Of a stretch of DNA of 64,000 bases, positions 1-10,840 are shown in pieces. This DNA is from Chaetoderma sp. LZ-2023a (lineage: Eukaryota > Mollusca > Caudofoveata > Chaetodermatida > Chaetodermatidae). A program made the position numbers and the translations under genes. The DNA lies in assembly GCA_034401795.1 (NCBI GenBank), contig CM067366.1:79369647-79433646 (forward strand). Reading direction: 5' to 3'. Numbering within the stretch: the stretch's first letter is position 1; each line of letters begins with the position of its first letter. The notes below the pieces were generated by a model that saw nothing but the letters and a program-made list of their open reading frames with translations, was not told the DNA's origin and searched no databases.

Positions 1-2006
1 ATGCCTGTGCGCCGGAGCTTCACGAGGAGGCCATCCTTCCACACCTTGTCAAATGCTTTCTGCAGATTGATAAAGGCAGCTAGCATCACCTTCTTGGCTT
101 GAAAAGTGTCCTCTATGACCTGTGCAAGATGTGTTGTTTGATCTTCTGTGCTCCTGTATCTTCTGAATCCGGCCTGCTCTGAAACTATAATGTTCTCTGA
201 CTCCAGGTACCACTGCAACCGCTGGTTGATGATGCGCTCCATGGTCTTGCATATGCAGCTTGTAAGACTGATAGGACGGTAGCTCAGCACTTTCGTCTTG
301 TTCTTTCCTTTTTTCAGAATAGGAGTCATTCTGGCTTCCTTCCAGCACTGAGGAACCTCTCCATTGGTCCAACTGAGATTAAAGATGTCTAGCAACTTGC
401 GAAGAGATGCATTACCAAGGTGTTGGATCATTTCATTCGTAATGCCATCTGGCCCGGGAGATTTCTTCTTTTTCAGTTGGCGGATAGCCTTCTTCAGTTC
501 TGTTAAACTAATGTCAACTTTCATTGCATCGTGAGTGTTGGTGTCTGTTCTTTCCTTTTGCTCTTTTCTAACCTCCCTTTGACGCATTCGTGGTATAGAA
601 ATGTTGCTTTCTTTTGCATATGCCTTCGCAAAGGCATCTGCTGCCATCTTTCCTGTCAGTGTTTGTCCATCTTCTTCAAGAGTAATCTTCTCTCCCCTGA
701 CATCCTCATCATTGAGTGCTTTAGTCAGTCTCCATAGTTTTGTGGTGTCTCTCTCTAAATTAAACCCTGCCGTCTTTTCCCTCCAGCTTCTTCTTTTGGC
801 CTCCAGCTTGGTCTTTAGATACCTGGCTTTAGTTTGTTGTAGCGTGAAGTGGTTTTCATGACAGGGATTACCCTCTGCATCTTCTCTGGCCTTGTCTAGT
901 TTATCATGTGCTGCTTGCAGTTCTGTTGTCCAGTAGGGGTGGTAGCTTTTCCTGAACCCTCGAGAAATTGCTTCGTTGGCAGCCTTGAGGATACTTGAAT
1001 TAAATTCCTTGACCACATTGTTGATGTTTCTCCCTTCTACTGCTATATTATGGGTAAGCTCATTGGAACGAATGCCGAACAGACTCCAATTTGCCTTTTT
1101 GTAGTTCCACCTTGGATGTTGAGGTGAACTGGTCGAAATACTTCCAGAAAGAGAGAGGAGGACTGGGCGGTGGTCGCTTCCTCCTAACTGCGATCCGACC
1201 ACTCTACTGAGGTTTCTGTGAATGTCTTCTGTACAAAATGCCAAGTCCGGCGTTGTTGTCGAGTGCCATCGGCGCGAGTAGAAGGTAGGCTGATCTGTGG
1301 GATCGTTGACAAGTAAAAGGTGCTTTTCATCTTGCCATGCTTCAATGTCTTCTCCTCGTTTATCAAGTGTTCTGTATCCCCAGCTCTGGGACTGGCTATT
1401 AAAGTCTCCCGCAATGAGGAAGTGGCAGACCGGGACCTGGATTGTGTCAAGTGAGAGATTCTTGTCATTAGGGCAGTAATAATTGACAATTTCAATCACA
1501 GAGTTGCTGGTTGTTACCTTGATCTTGATATATTCTGCCTCTTCCATACAGGTTTTGATCTGGCTGGCGTTCACGCTGTTTCGGACCAAGGTCATCACCC
1601 CACCTTTCTTTCTTCCTCTTCGATCACACCGGAAAATCTGGTAACCTCTGATCTTAAATGGTTTTCCTTCTTGCAGGTGTGTCTCTTGAATGCAGCAGAT
1701 ATCAATGTTGTTTTCGTACAGGAACTGTTCGAGCTCTGATTTCTTGTTGGTAACCCCTTCTGCATTCCAGTGCATGATGTTGATACTGGGGTTCTCTTTG
1801 GGTTTGGTCTTCTCTTTCCGTTGGCCAGTAGCTCTCCATCCTCGTCCCCTGGCTCCACAAGACGAGTTGATGGGACCTCCAGTAGCTGAGGGTGGGCTCC
1901 TTCGAGGCATGGAGCCCGGCGCTGCACCTGCCTGGCGGATCCTCACAGGGCGAGCACCATTTCGATTGATTCGATCTCCAAGTGTAATTTCATTAGCGTT
2001 GTGCAT
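1..2006 (-). CDS. Non-LTR retrotransposon ORF2, endonuclease plus start of reverse transcriptase (partial)
   Basis: A single minus-strand frame stays open from the first Met after an in-frame TGA (2112-2114) to the left edge, about 668 codons, so the C-terminal half lies outside the window. The N-terminus is Arg/Gly/Pro rich. An EEP-type endonuclease follows, seen as IMHWNAEG, CIQETHLQ, LIAGDFNS and GGSDHRPV (1167-1190). After a charged linker the reverse transcriptase begins: SPGPDGITNEM, YRPISLTSC, then motif A. The enzyme would nick target DNA and prime reverse transcription there. The layout fits the Jockey/CR1/I group of LINEs; I cannot fix the clade. In motif A (FINLQKAFDKV, near 50-75) the catalytic Asp is Asn (codon 66-68), so this copy is probably inactive despite its open frame. 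Confidence 0.9.
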   Translation of the reverse strand, partial: MHNANEITLGDRINRNGARPVRIRQAGAAPGSMPRRSPPSATGGPINSSCGARGRGWRATGQRKEKTKPKENPSINIMHWNAEGVTNKKSELEQFLYENNIDICCIQETHLQEGKPFKIRGYQIFRCDRRGRKKGGVMTLVRNSVNASQIKTCMEEAEYIKIKVTTSNSVIEIVNYYCPNDKNLSLDTIQVPVCHFLIAGDFNSQSQSWGYRTLDKRGEDIEAWQDEKHLLLVNDPTDQPTFYSRRWHSTTTPDLAFCTEDIHRNLSRVVGSQLGGSDHRPVLLSLSGSISTSSPQHPRWNYKKANWSLFGIRSNELTHNIAVEGRNINNVVKEFNSSILKAANEAISRGFRKSYHPYWTTELQAAHDKLDKAREDAEGNPCHENHFTLQQTKARYLKTKLEAKRRSWREKTAGFNLERDTTKLWRLTKALNDEDVRGEKITLEEDGQTLTGKMAADAFAKAYAKESNISIPRMRQREVRKEQKERTDTNTHDAMKVDISLTELKKAIRQLKKKKSPGPDGITNEMIQHLGNASLRKLLDIFNLSWTNGEVPQCWKEARMTPILKKGKNKTKVLSYRPISLTSCICKTMERIINQRLQWYLESENIIVSEQAGFRRYRSTEDQTTHLAQVIEDTFQAKKVMLAAFINLQKAFDKVWKDGLLVKLRRTG

Positions 2007-2420
2007 AATGCTCTGGTTAGCCCCTCCAAATGTCTGGATTGACACCCAGTGGGTTACACCCCTGTGCCACGTTGAGGCCGAGCATATAGTCTTAAACAGG
2101 GGCACCTGTGATCAACCACACATTACATACAGACAGAGGCATAATAACATTGCAGCAAACAAAAAAAACCCTAAAAAACCTATACAATTCCCGGACCCCC
2201 ACCTGTCCAGGAGAAACCACGCCCCCCCCCCCCCATTATCACCAGCCTCTGGCCAGCCTCTCTCTCTCTCTCTCCTCTCTTTATGTGGGCTTGTGCCTTG
2301 AGCCCGCACTGGGTGGGGGTGGGGGGGGGGGAGTTGGGTTCCCTCATTGCTCCTATTTTTGTCATTGCACCCCTACACTAGTTAAATTTTGTTTTGAACC
2401 GGGTACCATCTAGCTGAGGT
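2007..2420. other. LINE 5' leader and low-complexity DNA
   Basis: Upstream of the LINE frame the sequence becomes C-rich, with a poly-C run near 2221-2235, a CT-rich stretch near 2258-2280 and a GT/G-rich stretch near 2312-2332. This is probably the 5' leader of the LINE or adjacent simple sequence. I see no gene. Confidence 0.5.
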
Positions 2421-2574
2421 ATTTTGAGAAATTTGAATCATGGTTTTTTATTATAATTCAGCACTGTTATGAATTGAGCCAACGGGGAACCAATAACTAG
2501 CTTACAAATAAAGACATTTATGTTTTATGAATTGTTGTGCAATAATAGCAAACAGATCAATCGGACTGATAACG

Positions 2575-2652
2575 CACTGATAACTACATTTTGAAATTAT
2601 TGACAACAGTCTACAGCAACACACTGATAACTACATTTTGAAATTATTGACA
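2575..2652 (+). repeat. Short direct repeat, 31 bp unit
   Basis: A unit starting cactgataactacatttt occurs at 2575-2605 and again at 2622-2652 without visible change, 47 bp apart. It looks like a small local duplication in AT-rich noncoding DNA. Confidence 0.8.
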
Positions 2653-2755
2653 CGTCTATAATATGTATATATGTATATATGTATGCTGGCGTTATGATGG
2701 CACTCTGTAGGTATATATTCCCTCTGCTCTGTGAAACTGGTGCGAATTCGTGAAT

Positions 2756-3161
2756 AATGCATGCATAGCCAAGATAGCTAATGTGTTGTTTTGTTTATAT
2801 GTTGAATTACACTTAAAAATCGCTGGTTCAACTCTCGCTATGTATTATTAGTAAACTATTACTCCCAATCACATAAAAATTACACACATTACAGTTCTTA
2901 CCGAATTAATACTATCGTCATATAACACCTACAAATGACAATTCTGCTACAAAAGATATAAACCTAGCCGATATGTTTACAGATTTTTTCCTTAGGATAT
3001 TCATATCATAGACAACGCATAACAGGTTATCAGCTAAATCTAGGTCATTTTTTTTATTAATGCATACATCGCCGAGATAGCTAATGCGTTGTATTATATG
3101 TCGAATTACGCTTAAAATCACCGGTTCACATCTTGCTCTGTATTATTAGTAAATGTTATTG
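2756..3161 (+). repeat. Diverged direct repeat, about 105 bp unit
   Basis: The stretch 2756-2861 and the stretch 3059-3160 share the same order of words (aatgcat, gatagctaatg, gttgaattac or gtcgaattac, ggttca, tgtattattagtaaa). They are roughly 80% alike by eye and about 300 bp apart. The DNA around them is AT-rich and shows no gene. Confidence 0.7.
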
Positions 3162-3204
3162 AGAGTAAGAGGATTGCCAGATAGTAGAGCACGCTGGACA
3201 ACTT

Positions 3205-3300
3205 GATGATGATTGATGATGATGATTGATAGTGATTGATGATATATGCTGATTGATGATATGATGATGATGATTGATGATGATGATAGACGTAATGTTG
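3205..3300 (+). repeat. GAT/GATT microsatellite
   Basis: Irregular runs of gatgatgattgatgat fill this stretch. The minus-strand His/Ser-rich reading through it is only a by-product of the repeat. Confidence 0.85.
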
Positions 3301-3403
3301 GATCACAAATACATGCCACGCCTCATGTCTCCATATTGAATCAAACAAACATGTAGTCATGACCATTGTCACATCAGCATGAGGAGATTACCCACAGGCC
3401 CTT

Positions 3404-3455
3404 TCAGCTGCCTTGGCAATGCCCACTTGGCAGAACGCTAAAGTGCCTACCATCT
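3404..3455 (-). pseudogene. 3' end of a Polinton gene, cut off by DIRS copy E1
   Basis: Read on the minus strand, these bases continue the frame of the small gene at 10556-10839 when the DIRS element E1 (3456-10555) is removed. The 284 bases to the right plus these 52 make 336, exactly 112 codons, ending in a TGA at 3404-3406. The added peptide keeps the Cys/His-rich character (GRHFSVLPSGHC). This shows that E1 landed inside the Polinton gene. It also shows that Polinton DNA continues left of E1; how far left I cannot tell. Confidence 0.6.
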
Positions 3456-3493
3456 AAGAAAATTTACCAAATTTCTTTTTCACGAGATGACAT

Positions 3494-3675
3494 ACTTACC
3501 TCCCTAACACTCTTGATATACTAGTATATCGGCTCTAAATTCAATAATATTCAGAATTATAAAGAGTTAGGTGCCCCTAATGGGCAGATGGATGTACACA
3601 GTCATGCACATGACAGACCCCACCCACTGCGCATGCGCATACTGGTACTTCCGTTACTAAATATTGGCTGACATA
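3494..3675 (+). repeat. E1 left inverted terminal repeat
   Basis: Starts at cttacctccctaacactctt and runs to ttactaaatattggctga. It is the reverse complement of 10352-10537 with only a few differences. It contains the 12-base palindrome TGCGCATGCGCA at 3628-3639 and the near-palindrome gtcatgcacatgac. Confidence 0.9.
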
Positions 3676-3738
3676 GAAGCAACTATTCAAATAACCAAAG
3701 GACCAGGCCTCTGTGGAGTGGAGAGGGCGGGATCCTGT

Positions 3739-3832
3739 TAGGGAGGTATGTCATCTCACTCGTGAAAAAGAAATTTGGTAAATTTTCTTATTCCACATCA
3801 TGAGAACATACTTACCTCCCTAACACTCTTGA
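3739..3832. repeat. E1 internal complementary region
   Basis: The left half (ttagggaggtatgtcatctc onward) is the reverse complement of the outer left end of E1. The right half (ccacatcatgagaacatact onward) is the reverse complement of the outer right end. This is the head-to-tail junction sequence that DIRS elements are known to use to complete and circularise their cDNA. Confidence 0.85.
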
Positions 3833-4415
3833 TAAAAGCCAGAATTTGAAAGTCAATTTGGTGGGAGGGAGGCAAGGTCCTGAAAACCAGCACACCCTCG
3901 AAGAGACTAGCTCATACTCAACAGATTTAAAAACATCTGAAATTGTATCTGAAAACACAATCAGGAATAGAATTTTGCATCGGATAATCGACCGATGAAG
4001 AGATATTGATCAAAAAGCAAAAGCGCTCCACCCGCCCCCTCTTTCTGAGGAAGGTTAGGAAAAAAATGCTCCTCTAAATGACTAGCACATTCTCTAATAC
4101 TTGATGAAAAGTATTACTAGACATTGGAAAAAGAAGAATTGCTTCATTTTCGAAAAACTCTCTGAAATAACCACAATTAAGAGACATTAACCATCACCAT
4201 ATTAAAAAAAAAAAAAAATATGACACCATTACCAAGACAAAAAAAAAAAGGGTCACATATACTGACCTCTGATGTCTTGGGCGCGGCACTCATCTCTTCC
4301 CCCACCGGATGAAGAGAATTGTACCAGCTAATAGTAGAGATACCCTACCAACAATTGTGATATTTGTAAATAGCAGAGGAGGAAAACTAATTACAAATAC
4401 ATACCTCTACATTAT

Positions 4416-5300
4416 TTATTTTCTGAGGACTGAGATGGCGAGCGGGTTAGAAGTGTCACGAAGGTAATGGTCGGTAAAACTTGATTCACAGTGCCACTGG
4501 GCTACTGACATAATGTCTTCAATAGAAACACCATTAAATAATGCTGCGGAAGTTACCGCACCACGGACACTATGAACCTTGGCTCTATCTACCTGGATTC
4601 CACTGGCTGTTTTATGACAGAATTGAATACATTTTACTATCCATCTGTAAATAGTGTCTCTTGACGCCCTACCATGGGGTTCAATATATGACAACCAGAG
4701 GAAACATGGGTCCATCCGCCAAACCTGAGTTCTTCTCTTGTACTTATTTAAAGCACGGACAGGACACCATGCTTTATCACCAGGATCATATCTGGTTAAG
4801 GCAGGTAAAATAATAGGTTAACCCGGATATATTAAAGATTGATTCTTAGCCAAGAAATTCAATCTTGGTAGAAGTTTACGACCTTCACCTGTAACTATAT
4901 AACGGTCAGGCTCAGCAGACAAGGCATGAATTTCACTCCTGTGTCTGGCTGATGCCGCCGCAAATAAAAATACAGTTTGAAGTGTCAATAATTTTACGGT
5001 GTCAGTGGAGGATTTCTTGGTCTGAGATTGCCCATACCTTTAATAAGAGTATTTAAAACACTTACTTCATCACTTCCCCTCTTTGCCAAGCAAGGGATAA
5101 CAGTCATTAATGCTGATTTGTATCCAGCAATAGAATTAGGCTTAAGACTATAGGCATCATACAGGTGACAGAGAAAATCAGCTACTACCTGAATAGATGT
5201 TTCCATCGGATTGATACATCTCTTTGAGCACCATTCTGCAAATCTGTTGATTTTATAATTATATGCTCTTGAGGTTGACCCCCTTCTGGCTCTGGCCATG
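4416..5300 (-). pseudogene. E1 tyrosine recombinase (broken)
   Basis: The C-terminal part matches the YR of E3 closely. It keeps SVRGAV (the H-x-x-R motif), AQWHCESSFTDHYL with the catalytic Tyr, and the same C-terminus. It is broken by a TAA replacing a Lys codon near 4818-4820. A deletion of roughly 90 bases near 5000 also removes the segment equivalent to the FEPLSAISVK region of E3. YR would cut and rejoin the circular cDNA into the genome; this copy cannot encode a working one. Confidence 0.85.
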
Positions 5301-7140
5301 AAATTGGCTGCTTGCTAAGAAAAGCCCTCCTTAAACGCAGATTTTTTTTTACAACATCCCTGCAGTCAATTGAAACATTGAAGGATTGTTGTGAAGGGTC
5401 TTGCCCTGTAAGATAATATTGTCCATCAGAGGCAGAGGAACTGGATTGCAAACCACAAGGTCCAGCAGATCCGTAAACCATGATCGGCCTGGCAATACGG
5501 GGTGATCAGAAGCACTTGGCATTCCTCTTGCTTGATCTTCTGAAGAATCCTTGGAATCAGGATTGTTGGAGGGTATGCGTATGCATACATTCCCTTCCAA
5601 CTGATAGCTAATGCATCTATTGCGATCGCGCTTGGATCTGGAATCGGAGAAACGTACATCGTCATCTTCGCATTCTTCTTCATTGCGAACAAATCTATGT
5701 TGGGCTTTCCCCAATGATCGAACAGGTGATCCGCCACACATTGATTTAGTTGCCATTCCATAGGCAGAATGCTCATCCTTTGGCTCAATGAGTCTGCTAA
5801 CAGATTCAGCCTTCCCGGATTATGAACTGCTTTCAAGGTGATCATATGATCCATGCACCAGCAATGCAGCTTCCATGTCATCATAGAGACTGGGCGACTT
5901 CGTTCCGCGCTGGCGGTTTATGTAACTCACTACTGAACGTATCATCACAAATTTTCCCACCACTTCTTTAAAGAAGTGTTCCAGGCCTAGAATTACAGCC
6001 CGCAATTCTGGCATGTTGATATATTCCTTTGACTGTTCCAGATTCCAAAGCCCTGCTATAGTGGCTTCTTCCAGGCAAGCTCCACATCCCTCCATCGATG
6101 CATCTGTAAACATCGTTATTTGAGGTTGGGGAGGGGTCAGCATGACACCCGCTAGGAGATTTTCTCTCTCCAGCCACAAATGAAGATGATCAATGAGAGG
6201 GTCCAACACTTAAATGCGTCAGTCCAGTGATCCTGAACTCTGCATCCACTGAGCCATGAGAAACAATTGAATCGGCCGCCTGCGTAAGGCCACCTGAGGA
6301 ATGACTGGTTCCATTGAAACCATCAGAACTAACATTCTCAGATAGACTCGTGCTAGAATATAACGACTGTTGTAAACCAACTGAATGCCTGAGAGGAGAT
6401 TTTCCACTCTCTCCTGGGATGGATAAACATATCCTATCTCCAGATCGAAGAACATACCCAGGTAAACAAACTTCTGGGATGGAGTCAGCTCTGATTTCTG
6501 AAAGTTGATTATTCAGCCTAAATCTGAGTTTTCAAAACTATCTCCAGATTTGCTGTCAAACTTTCTGGGTTGTGTGCTTTCAGCAACCAGTCGTCTATGT
6601 AACTGTGAACAGCTGTATTTCTCCTGCGGGGGTATGCCGTGATAGCAAGTACCACTCGAGTGAAGACCCTGGAAGCAGTCGAGATGCCGAATGGAAGAAC
6701 CTTGAATTCCCATTGGCGTCCCTGAAAAGCAAATCTCAGGAACCGACGAAAACTCCTTGCAATTGGAATGTGGAAATAAGCATCCGTGAGATCTATTGAT
6801 GCTGACCACATCCCCCTCTCTAACCCCAACAACACCGATTTTATTATTTCCATTTTGAAACTCGGTGTATCTATAAACTTGTTTAGAGATTTGAGGTTGA
6901 GAATTGGTCTCCAACCACCCCCCCAACCCCTGCTTCCCCCCCCCCCCCCCCAGTGTTCTTTGTCTTTGAATAGAAGCCCGGACAATTTTGCGCCGGTTGA
7001 ATTGCTTCCTTTAGAATTAGAGATTCTATCTCCTCTTCTATGCACTACCGCGAGTCTGGATCTCTTGGAATTTGAGTCCGAACGGGTACCAGAGACAGAT
7101 GCAACGGCGGATGTCTGACTAGGTCACTAGGCTGTATCCG
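5185..7140 (-). pseudogene. E1 reverse transcriptase / RNase H (broken)
   Basis: Pieces in shifting frames match the pol of E2 and E3: the RT palm start (SIDLTDAYFHIPIA), motif C (YIDDWLLKAH near 6590), RNase H pieces (MFTDASMEGCGACLEEA, PELRAVILGLEHF) and the C-terminal domain (GKPNIDLFAMKKNAK, ISWKGMYAYAYPP). Several one- or two-base indels separate them. A poly-C run near 6937-6952 interrupts the RT N-terminal region. Confidence 0.85.
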
Positions 7141-7329
7141 CACGAAAGCCATTGCAAGACTAAGCGGTCCTGAATTAACCGCTCCCACTTCTGAATGTGG
7201 CAAGTCAAACGACTTCCCACTGGTGCACCTAGGGTTGATGGGGTGCCCATAAATTTTTGAAGTGGGAGTGTCTCTGGTACGAGTGACAACACCCGAGTGG
7301 TACCTGTGGTAACCTGAACAAATTTTAGC

Positions 7330-9140
7330 CCATCAGGCCCGGTTACCAGGTGCCGATCCTCGCGCGCCACGCCCAGCGCCACATGCACCATGGTGCGCGG
7401 GCTGCTGTCTGGCTGGCTGTGCTTGAGGCACTGGCTAACGTACAGCAGCACGCTGCTGCTGGCACAGCCGAGGCGGTCTCTGAATCCAGCCGGCCTGCTG
7501 GCCTCTGACAATGCCAGCACCGCCACGAGCGTACTGCTGTCGAGCAGCCGCGGGCTGAACATGTATGTGTTCTCTGCGCAGCACTTCAAACTGTGCGCGC
7601 AGCGCCCTCTGGTTGTTCACCACAGTCACTGTCTCTTGGAGGTGCCGACAACCTTCACCTCCAAAAAGACCAGGGCCCGCCATCAGCACTTGCAACAAGC
7701 GCGACTTGAGCTCTTGAGACGGGCACAAATTGTTCAAAGTAAAAGTGTGCCGCGTCCTCAATGACTTCATGACTGACCTAGTCAGACATCCAACGCCAGG
7801 TTGATCCCATCCTGGATGGCTCGTTGGACTGTCACGGGGCTAGGTTGTTGCCGCACCGAGGCTGCTACTACCCCAGATAGCAGCTGAGAGACATGCGACA
7901 GCGCACTAATCGCTGCTCGCGAGCTCTCCTCGGTGTCGCGCAAGGCGGCATTAGCCGAGCGCATAGCGCCCGAGCACAGCGCTCCAATGTCAGCACGGGA
8001 ACCCCGCCGCATATCTTCTCCCAGAGCGGCGTGGTCATCCGCGCTCGGTCTGGGCGCTAGGCCATATCGAGCATACTGACTAGCAGTAACCCGAAATTGC
8101 CTAGCAACCTCGCAGGCGGCCTTCGCGAGGCGACCTTTCATTCTAATCGACTCCTCTGCCGCAGAGAACATATCTAAGATATGTTCAGCATACGGCAGAG
8201 ACAGAGTTGTGTTGGCCAACGGCTTTGCCTGTAACCATGCCCGAGGGTTACCGGCGGCCGTTTCGTTCATGGAGAGCTCTGGTCTGACAGCAAGGTGCCA
8301 CGCGCATGCTTCAGACCAGTCTTCATCCGTGGCTACCTACGAATTGCCGGCGAGCAGCGGGCCCTCGTCATCCTCAATGGCATTCGCAGCTAAGGCCGAG
8401 GTGGAGGCTATAGACAAACCCGGCTGCCCAGGGAATGCATACGGGCCCACGAGGGCTGGCATAACATTCTCCATAGGCTGACCGGGAACCAAGGCCGCGC
8501 TTGTGTGAGGGGTAACATGCACACCAGCGTGGCCTGGATCGCCCGTATGAGATTCCACGCTTAAGCGTGGAATCTTATACGGCCGGCCGGCCGCTCCAAA
8601 CCGGCCCATAGGCTGAATCATGAAGCATGCTCCCCAGGGAACAGTGCCATAGGTGCGAGCGGCTGCGCTCCCCATGTCTTCATGCTCATCCTGCTTCATC
8701 ATCTTCCTGGTCAGGAAAGCTAGACTCTGGGTTAGCAAGAAAAACTAACCCAGACTGACCAGGAGAATGCCCGAAAGCAGATGACGAGGGTTCTCCGCGA
8801 GTGATCGTGGTCAGGCCCGCTGGTCGGGTCCCGCCTGATGCTGCTCGCGTCGCTGGATCACCAGGCGATGCAAACATTAAGCCTGGGTCCAAGACGGCCG
8901 CCCCTGGATCACTAAACAATTTGTCCGAGCTAGTAGGGTATGATCCAGGGACAGGGGCTACCTGCACTGAGGTCGATGTGCAGGAAGTTGAAACACCTGT
9001 GCCAGGCAACATGCCGCGAAGCATGTCAGGCATCAAATCTTTCAAAGTCCTGCGCATCTCACTCACTAACTCAACCTTGATGGCCTCGAGCTCACCCTCC
9101 TTCTTTGCCTTCTTGCCCTCTCCTCAGCCATCAGCTTAGC
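7330..9140 (-). pseudogene. E1 gag (broken)
   Basis: Fragments align along the Gag of E3: MRRTLKDLMPDMLRGMLPGT near the N-terminus, ALGEDMRRGSRADIGALCSG in the middle, VQRAIQDGINLALDV, and FGGEGCRHLQETVTVVNNQR. At least three frame changes separate them, and a segment of about 60 bases present in E3 near 56800 is missing around 8680. The right end is the acceptor-like TTCTTTGCTTTTCAG, after which the Gag frame begins in phase 0 (GCT AAG CTG ATG). Confidence 0.85.
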
Positions 9141-9149
9141 CTGAAAAGC

Positions 9150-9292
9150 AAAGAATTCACACGTTAGATCGCCCCCCCCCCCCCCTCTTTACAAAAGACA
9201 CATTTGTTAGACAGCCTACACACTGAACAAAGATGGCAAGGGTGGGGGAAGAATCTAGCCTTCATAGGCTTGAAGCAAGATGGACATGACTT
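9150..9292 (-). other. E1 zinc-finger exon (exon 2)
   Basis: Following the acceptor-like CATTTTTCAG, the frame reads KSCPSCFKPMKARFF, then HPCHLCSVC and CVFCKE, a C-x2-C/H-x2-C-x2-C/C-x2-C pattern shared with E2 and E3. The exon then enters a 14-base G run. The join to exon 1 (AAG|AAG) is in phase 0. No other small exon is kept in the leader. Confidence 0.7.
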
Positions 9293-10235
9293 CTGAAAAA
9301 TGGAATGCATACGACAATGAGTATTATAGTTTTCAAACCCTTGTTAATTGACTATTAGTACAAAACAAGAACAAACTTGAGAGAAGACATCCACTTTTAT
9401 TACAGACAACCCTGACGGGACAGCTGACTTCTCTAGTAAATAATAACAAATTACAACCAGGATCCCAAATTAAGAAAGAGAGAGAGAAAGATTAATGACT
9501 ATCTAGATATCTCTCCACCTTCATAATAAAGGGTGATAAACACATCAAAGACTTCTCTAAACTAAGATTATGACATCAAGGAAAGAGAAAACACTCTGGT
9601 TGATTATAACATCAAACCTCAATGCAAAAGCTCCTTCAAGGAGAGGGGACGTCAGAAATGAATGCAAGAAACATCTAGAGATTAAAGACATTCATACCTC
9701 CCGAATAATATATCAAATTATATATATTCGAGAACCGATGCACACACAACAGAGAATACAGTGCAATAACAAAAGGCAGCAGAAAATTGTGATTAATTTC
9801 AAATAATTATGTGCCATAACTAATATACTCCCTTAGCCTGAGCACAGGCAAAACCATCCTCTTCTGCAGGAGAACACGTCCATCCATCCATTCGACGAGA
9901 CTCTTCCTTCAGAAGAACTGATGAGGAGGATGGGACAGAAGGAAGGAGATATTTCTTATATTCATTTAATATATCTCCAACCCTTAGACATATCACAGTG
10001 ATAATTAAAAAAAGAGACGTGAACAACCTTCGAGAGAAGAACAGGACCACTTACTCATCCATAAGTTGAACCTGTGAACACAAAGCACAAGGGATTAATA
10101 TCCCTAGGCGCTGGGAGAAATTTAACAAGGATTCCGAGCGCCTGAAAACGCGGTAATGCCAAAACGGCCACGACGAAAAAACAGGAACATATAAAAAAGT
10201 TACAAGTCTATAATTAATAAATGGAACAATATCAC

Positions 10236-10283
10236 CTTAACAGATGACGAGGCAGACTCCTCTGCAGACCTTGAATCAGCCAT
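10236..10283 (-). other. E1 exon 1, start of the Gag / zinc-finger proteins
   Basis: Sixteen codons from an ATG (10281-10283), starting MADSRSAEE, Ser-rich, and ending AAG before a donor-like GTGATATTG. The exon has the same length, phase and donor as exon 1 of E3. The predicted intron to the zinc-finger exon is 943 bp (9293-10235). Confidence 0.65.
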
Positions 10284-10351
10284 AAATCCAAAAGGTGATA
10301 ACTATTATTGAAAATTCTCAAAAAGAGACTAGGAAAGTTTTCGACATGTGG

Positions 10352-10537
10352 TTGGTCAGCCAAAATATTAGAAAATGGAAGTACCAGTATGCGCATGCGC
10401 AGTGGGTGGGGTTTGTCATGTGCATGACTGTGTACATCCACCTGCCCATTAGGGGCACCTAACCTTTTATAATTCTGAATATTATTGAATTTAGAGCCGA
10501 TATACTAGTATATCGAGAGTGTTAGGGAGGTAAGTAT
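10352..10537 (-). repeat. E1 right inverted terminal repeat
   Basis: Reverse complement of 3494-3675, with TGCGCATGCGCA at 10390-10401. Because the genes read leftwards this is the 5' end of the element and the likely promoter. A second ITR lies at the other end. Confidence 0.9.
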
Positions 10538-10555
10538 GTTCTCATGATGTGAAAT

Positions 10556-10839
10556 GCACCTTCACAGACTCTGGCATGTTTACAGGTGACACAGAGGATC
10601 TGGTGTTATAGCGGGAACTGCGGCTGCAGACAGCCCCGCCCTACCCTTTCTACACCATAGAAGTGGCAGGTAGACTCAATTTCCTCATGTGGGTGAAATC
10701 GGTCATAGATGTTTTTCCGCAGATGGTCGCGGAAGGGATTGTACTGAGGCCTGTATCGGAAGTGGGCCCACTTGGCATCAAATATCATGACTGTCTGTGA
10801 GGCAACCACCACAGGTATGAGCAGTAGTATAATCAGCAT
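10556..10839 (-). pseudogene. Small secreted or membrane Polinton protein (5' part)
   Basis: The ATG (10837-10839) begins a hydrophobic leader (MLIILLLIPVVVASQ) that looks like a signal peptide. A short basic region rich in Tyr, His and Cys follows. A TAA interrupts the frame at about 10607. The frame then continues (ILCVTCKHARVCEGA) to the E1 insertion and resumes at 3455. The start lies one base from the stop of the preceding gene, as in compact Polinton gene clusters. I do not recognise the family. Confidence 0.5.
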
Positions 10840-10840
10840 C

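Larger units (their letters stand above)
3456..10555 (-). mobile_element. DIRS-type retrotransposon copy E1 (decayed)
   Basis: A 7.1 kb tyrosine-recombinase retrotransposon on the minus strand. It has inverted terminal repeats (3494-3675 and 10352-10537), an internal complementary region (3739-3832), and gag, RT/RNase H and YR genes in that order, all broken by stops and small indels. E1 belongs to the same subfamily as E3: the terminal repeats and coding regions align almost base for base. It sits inside a Polinton gene. As expected for recombinase-mediated insertion, I see no clear target-site duplication. Confidence 0.9.
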
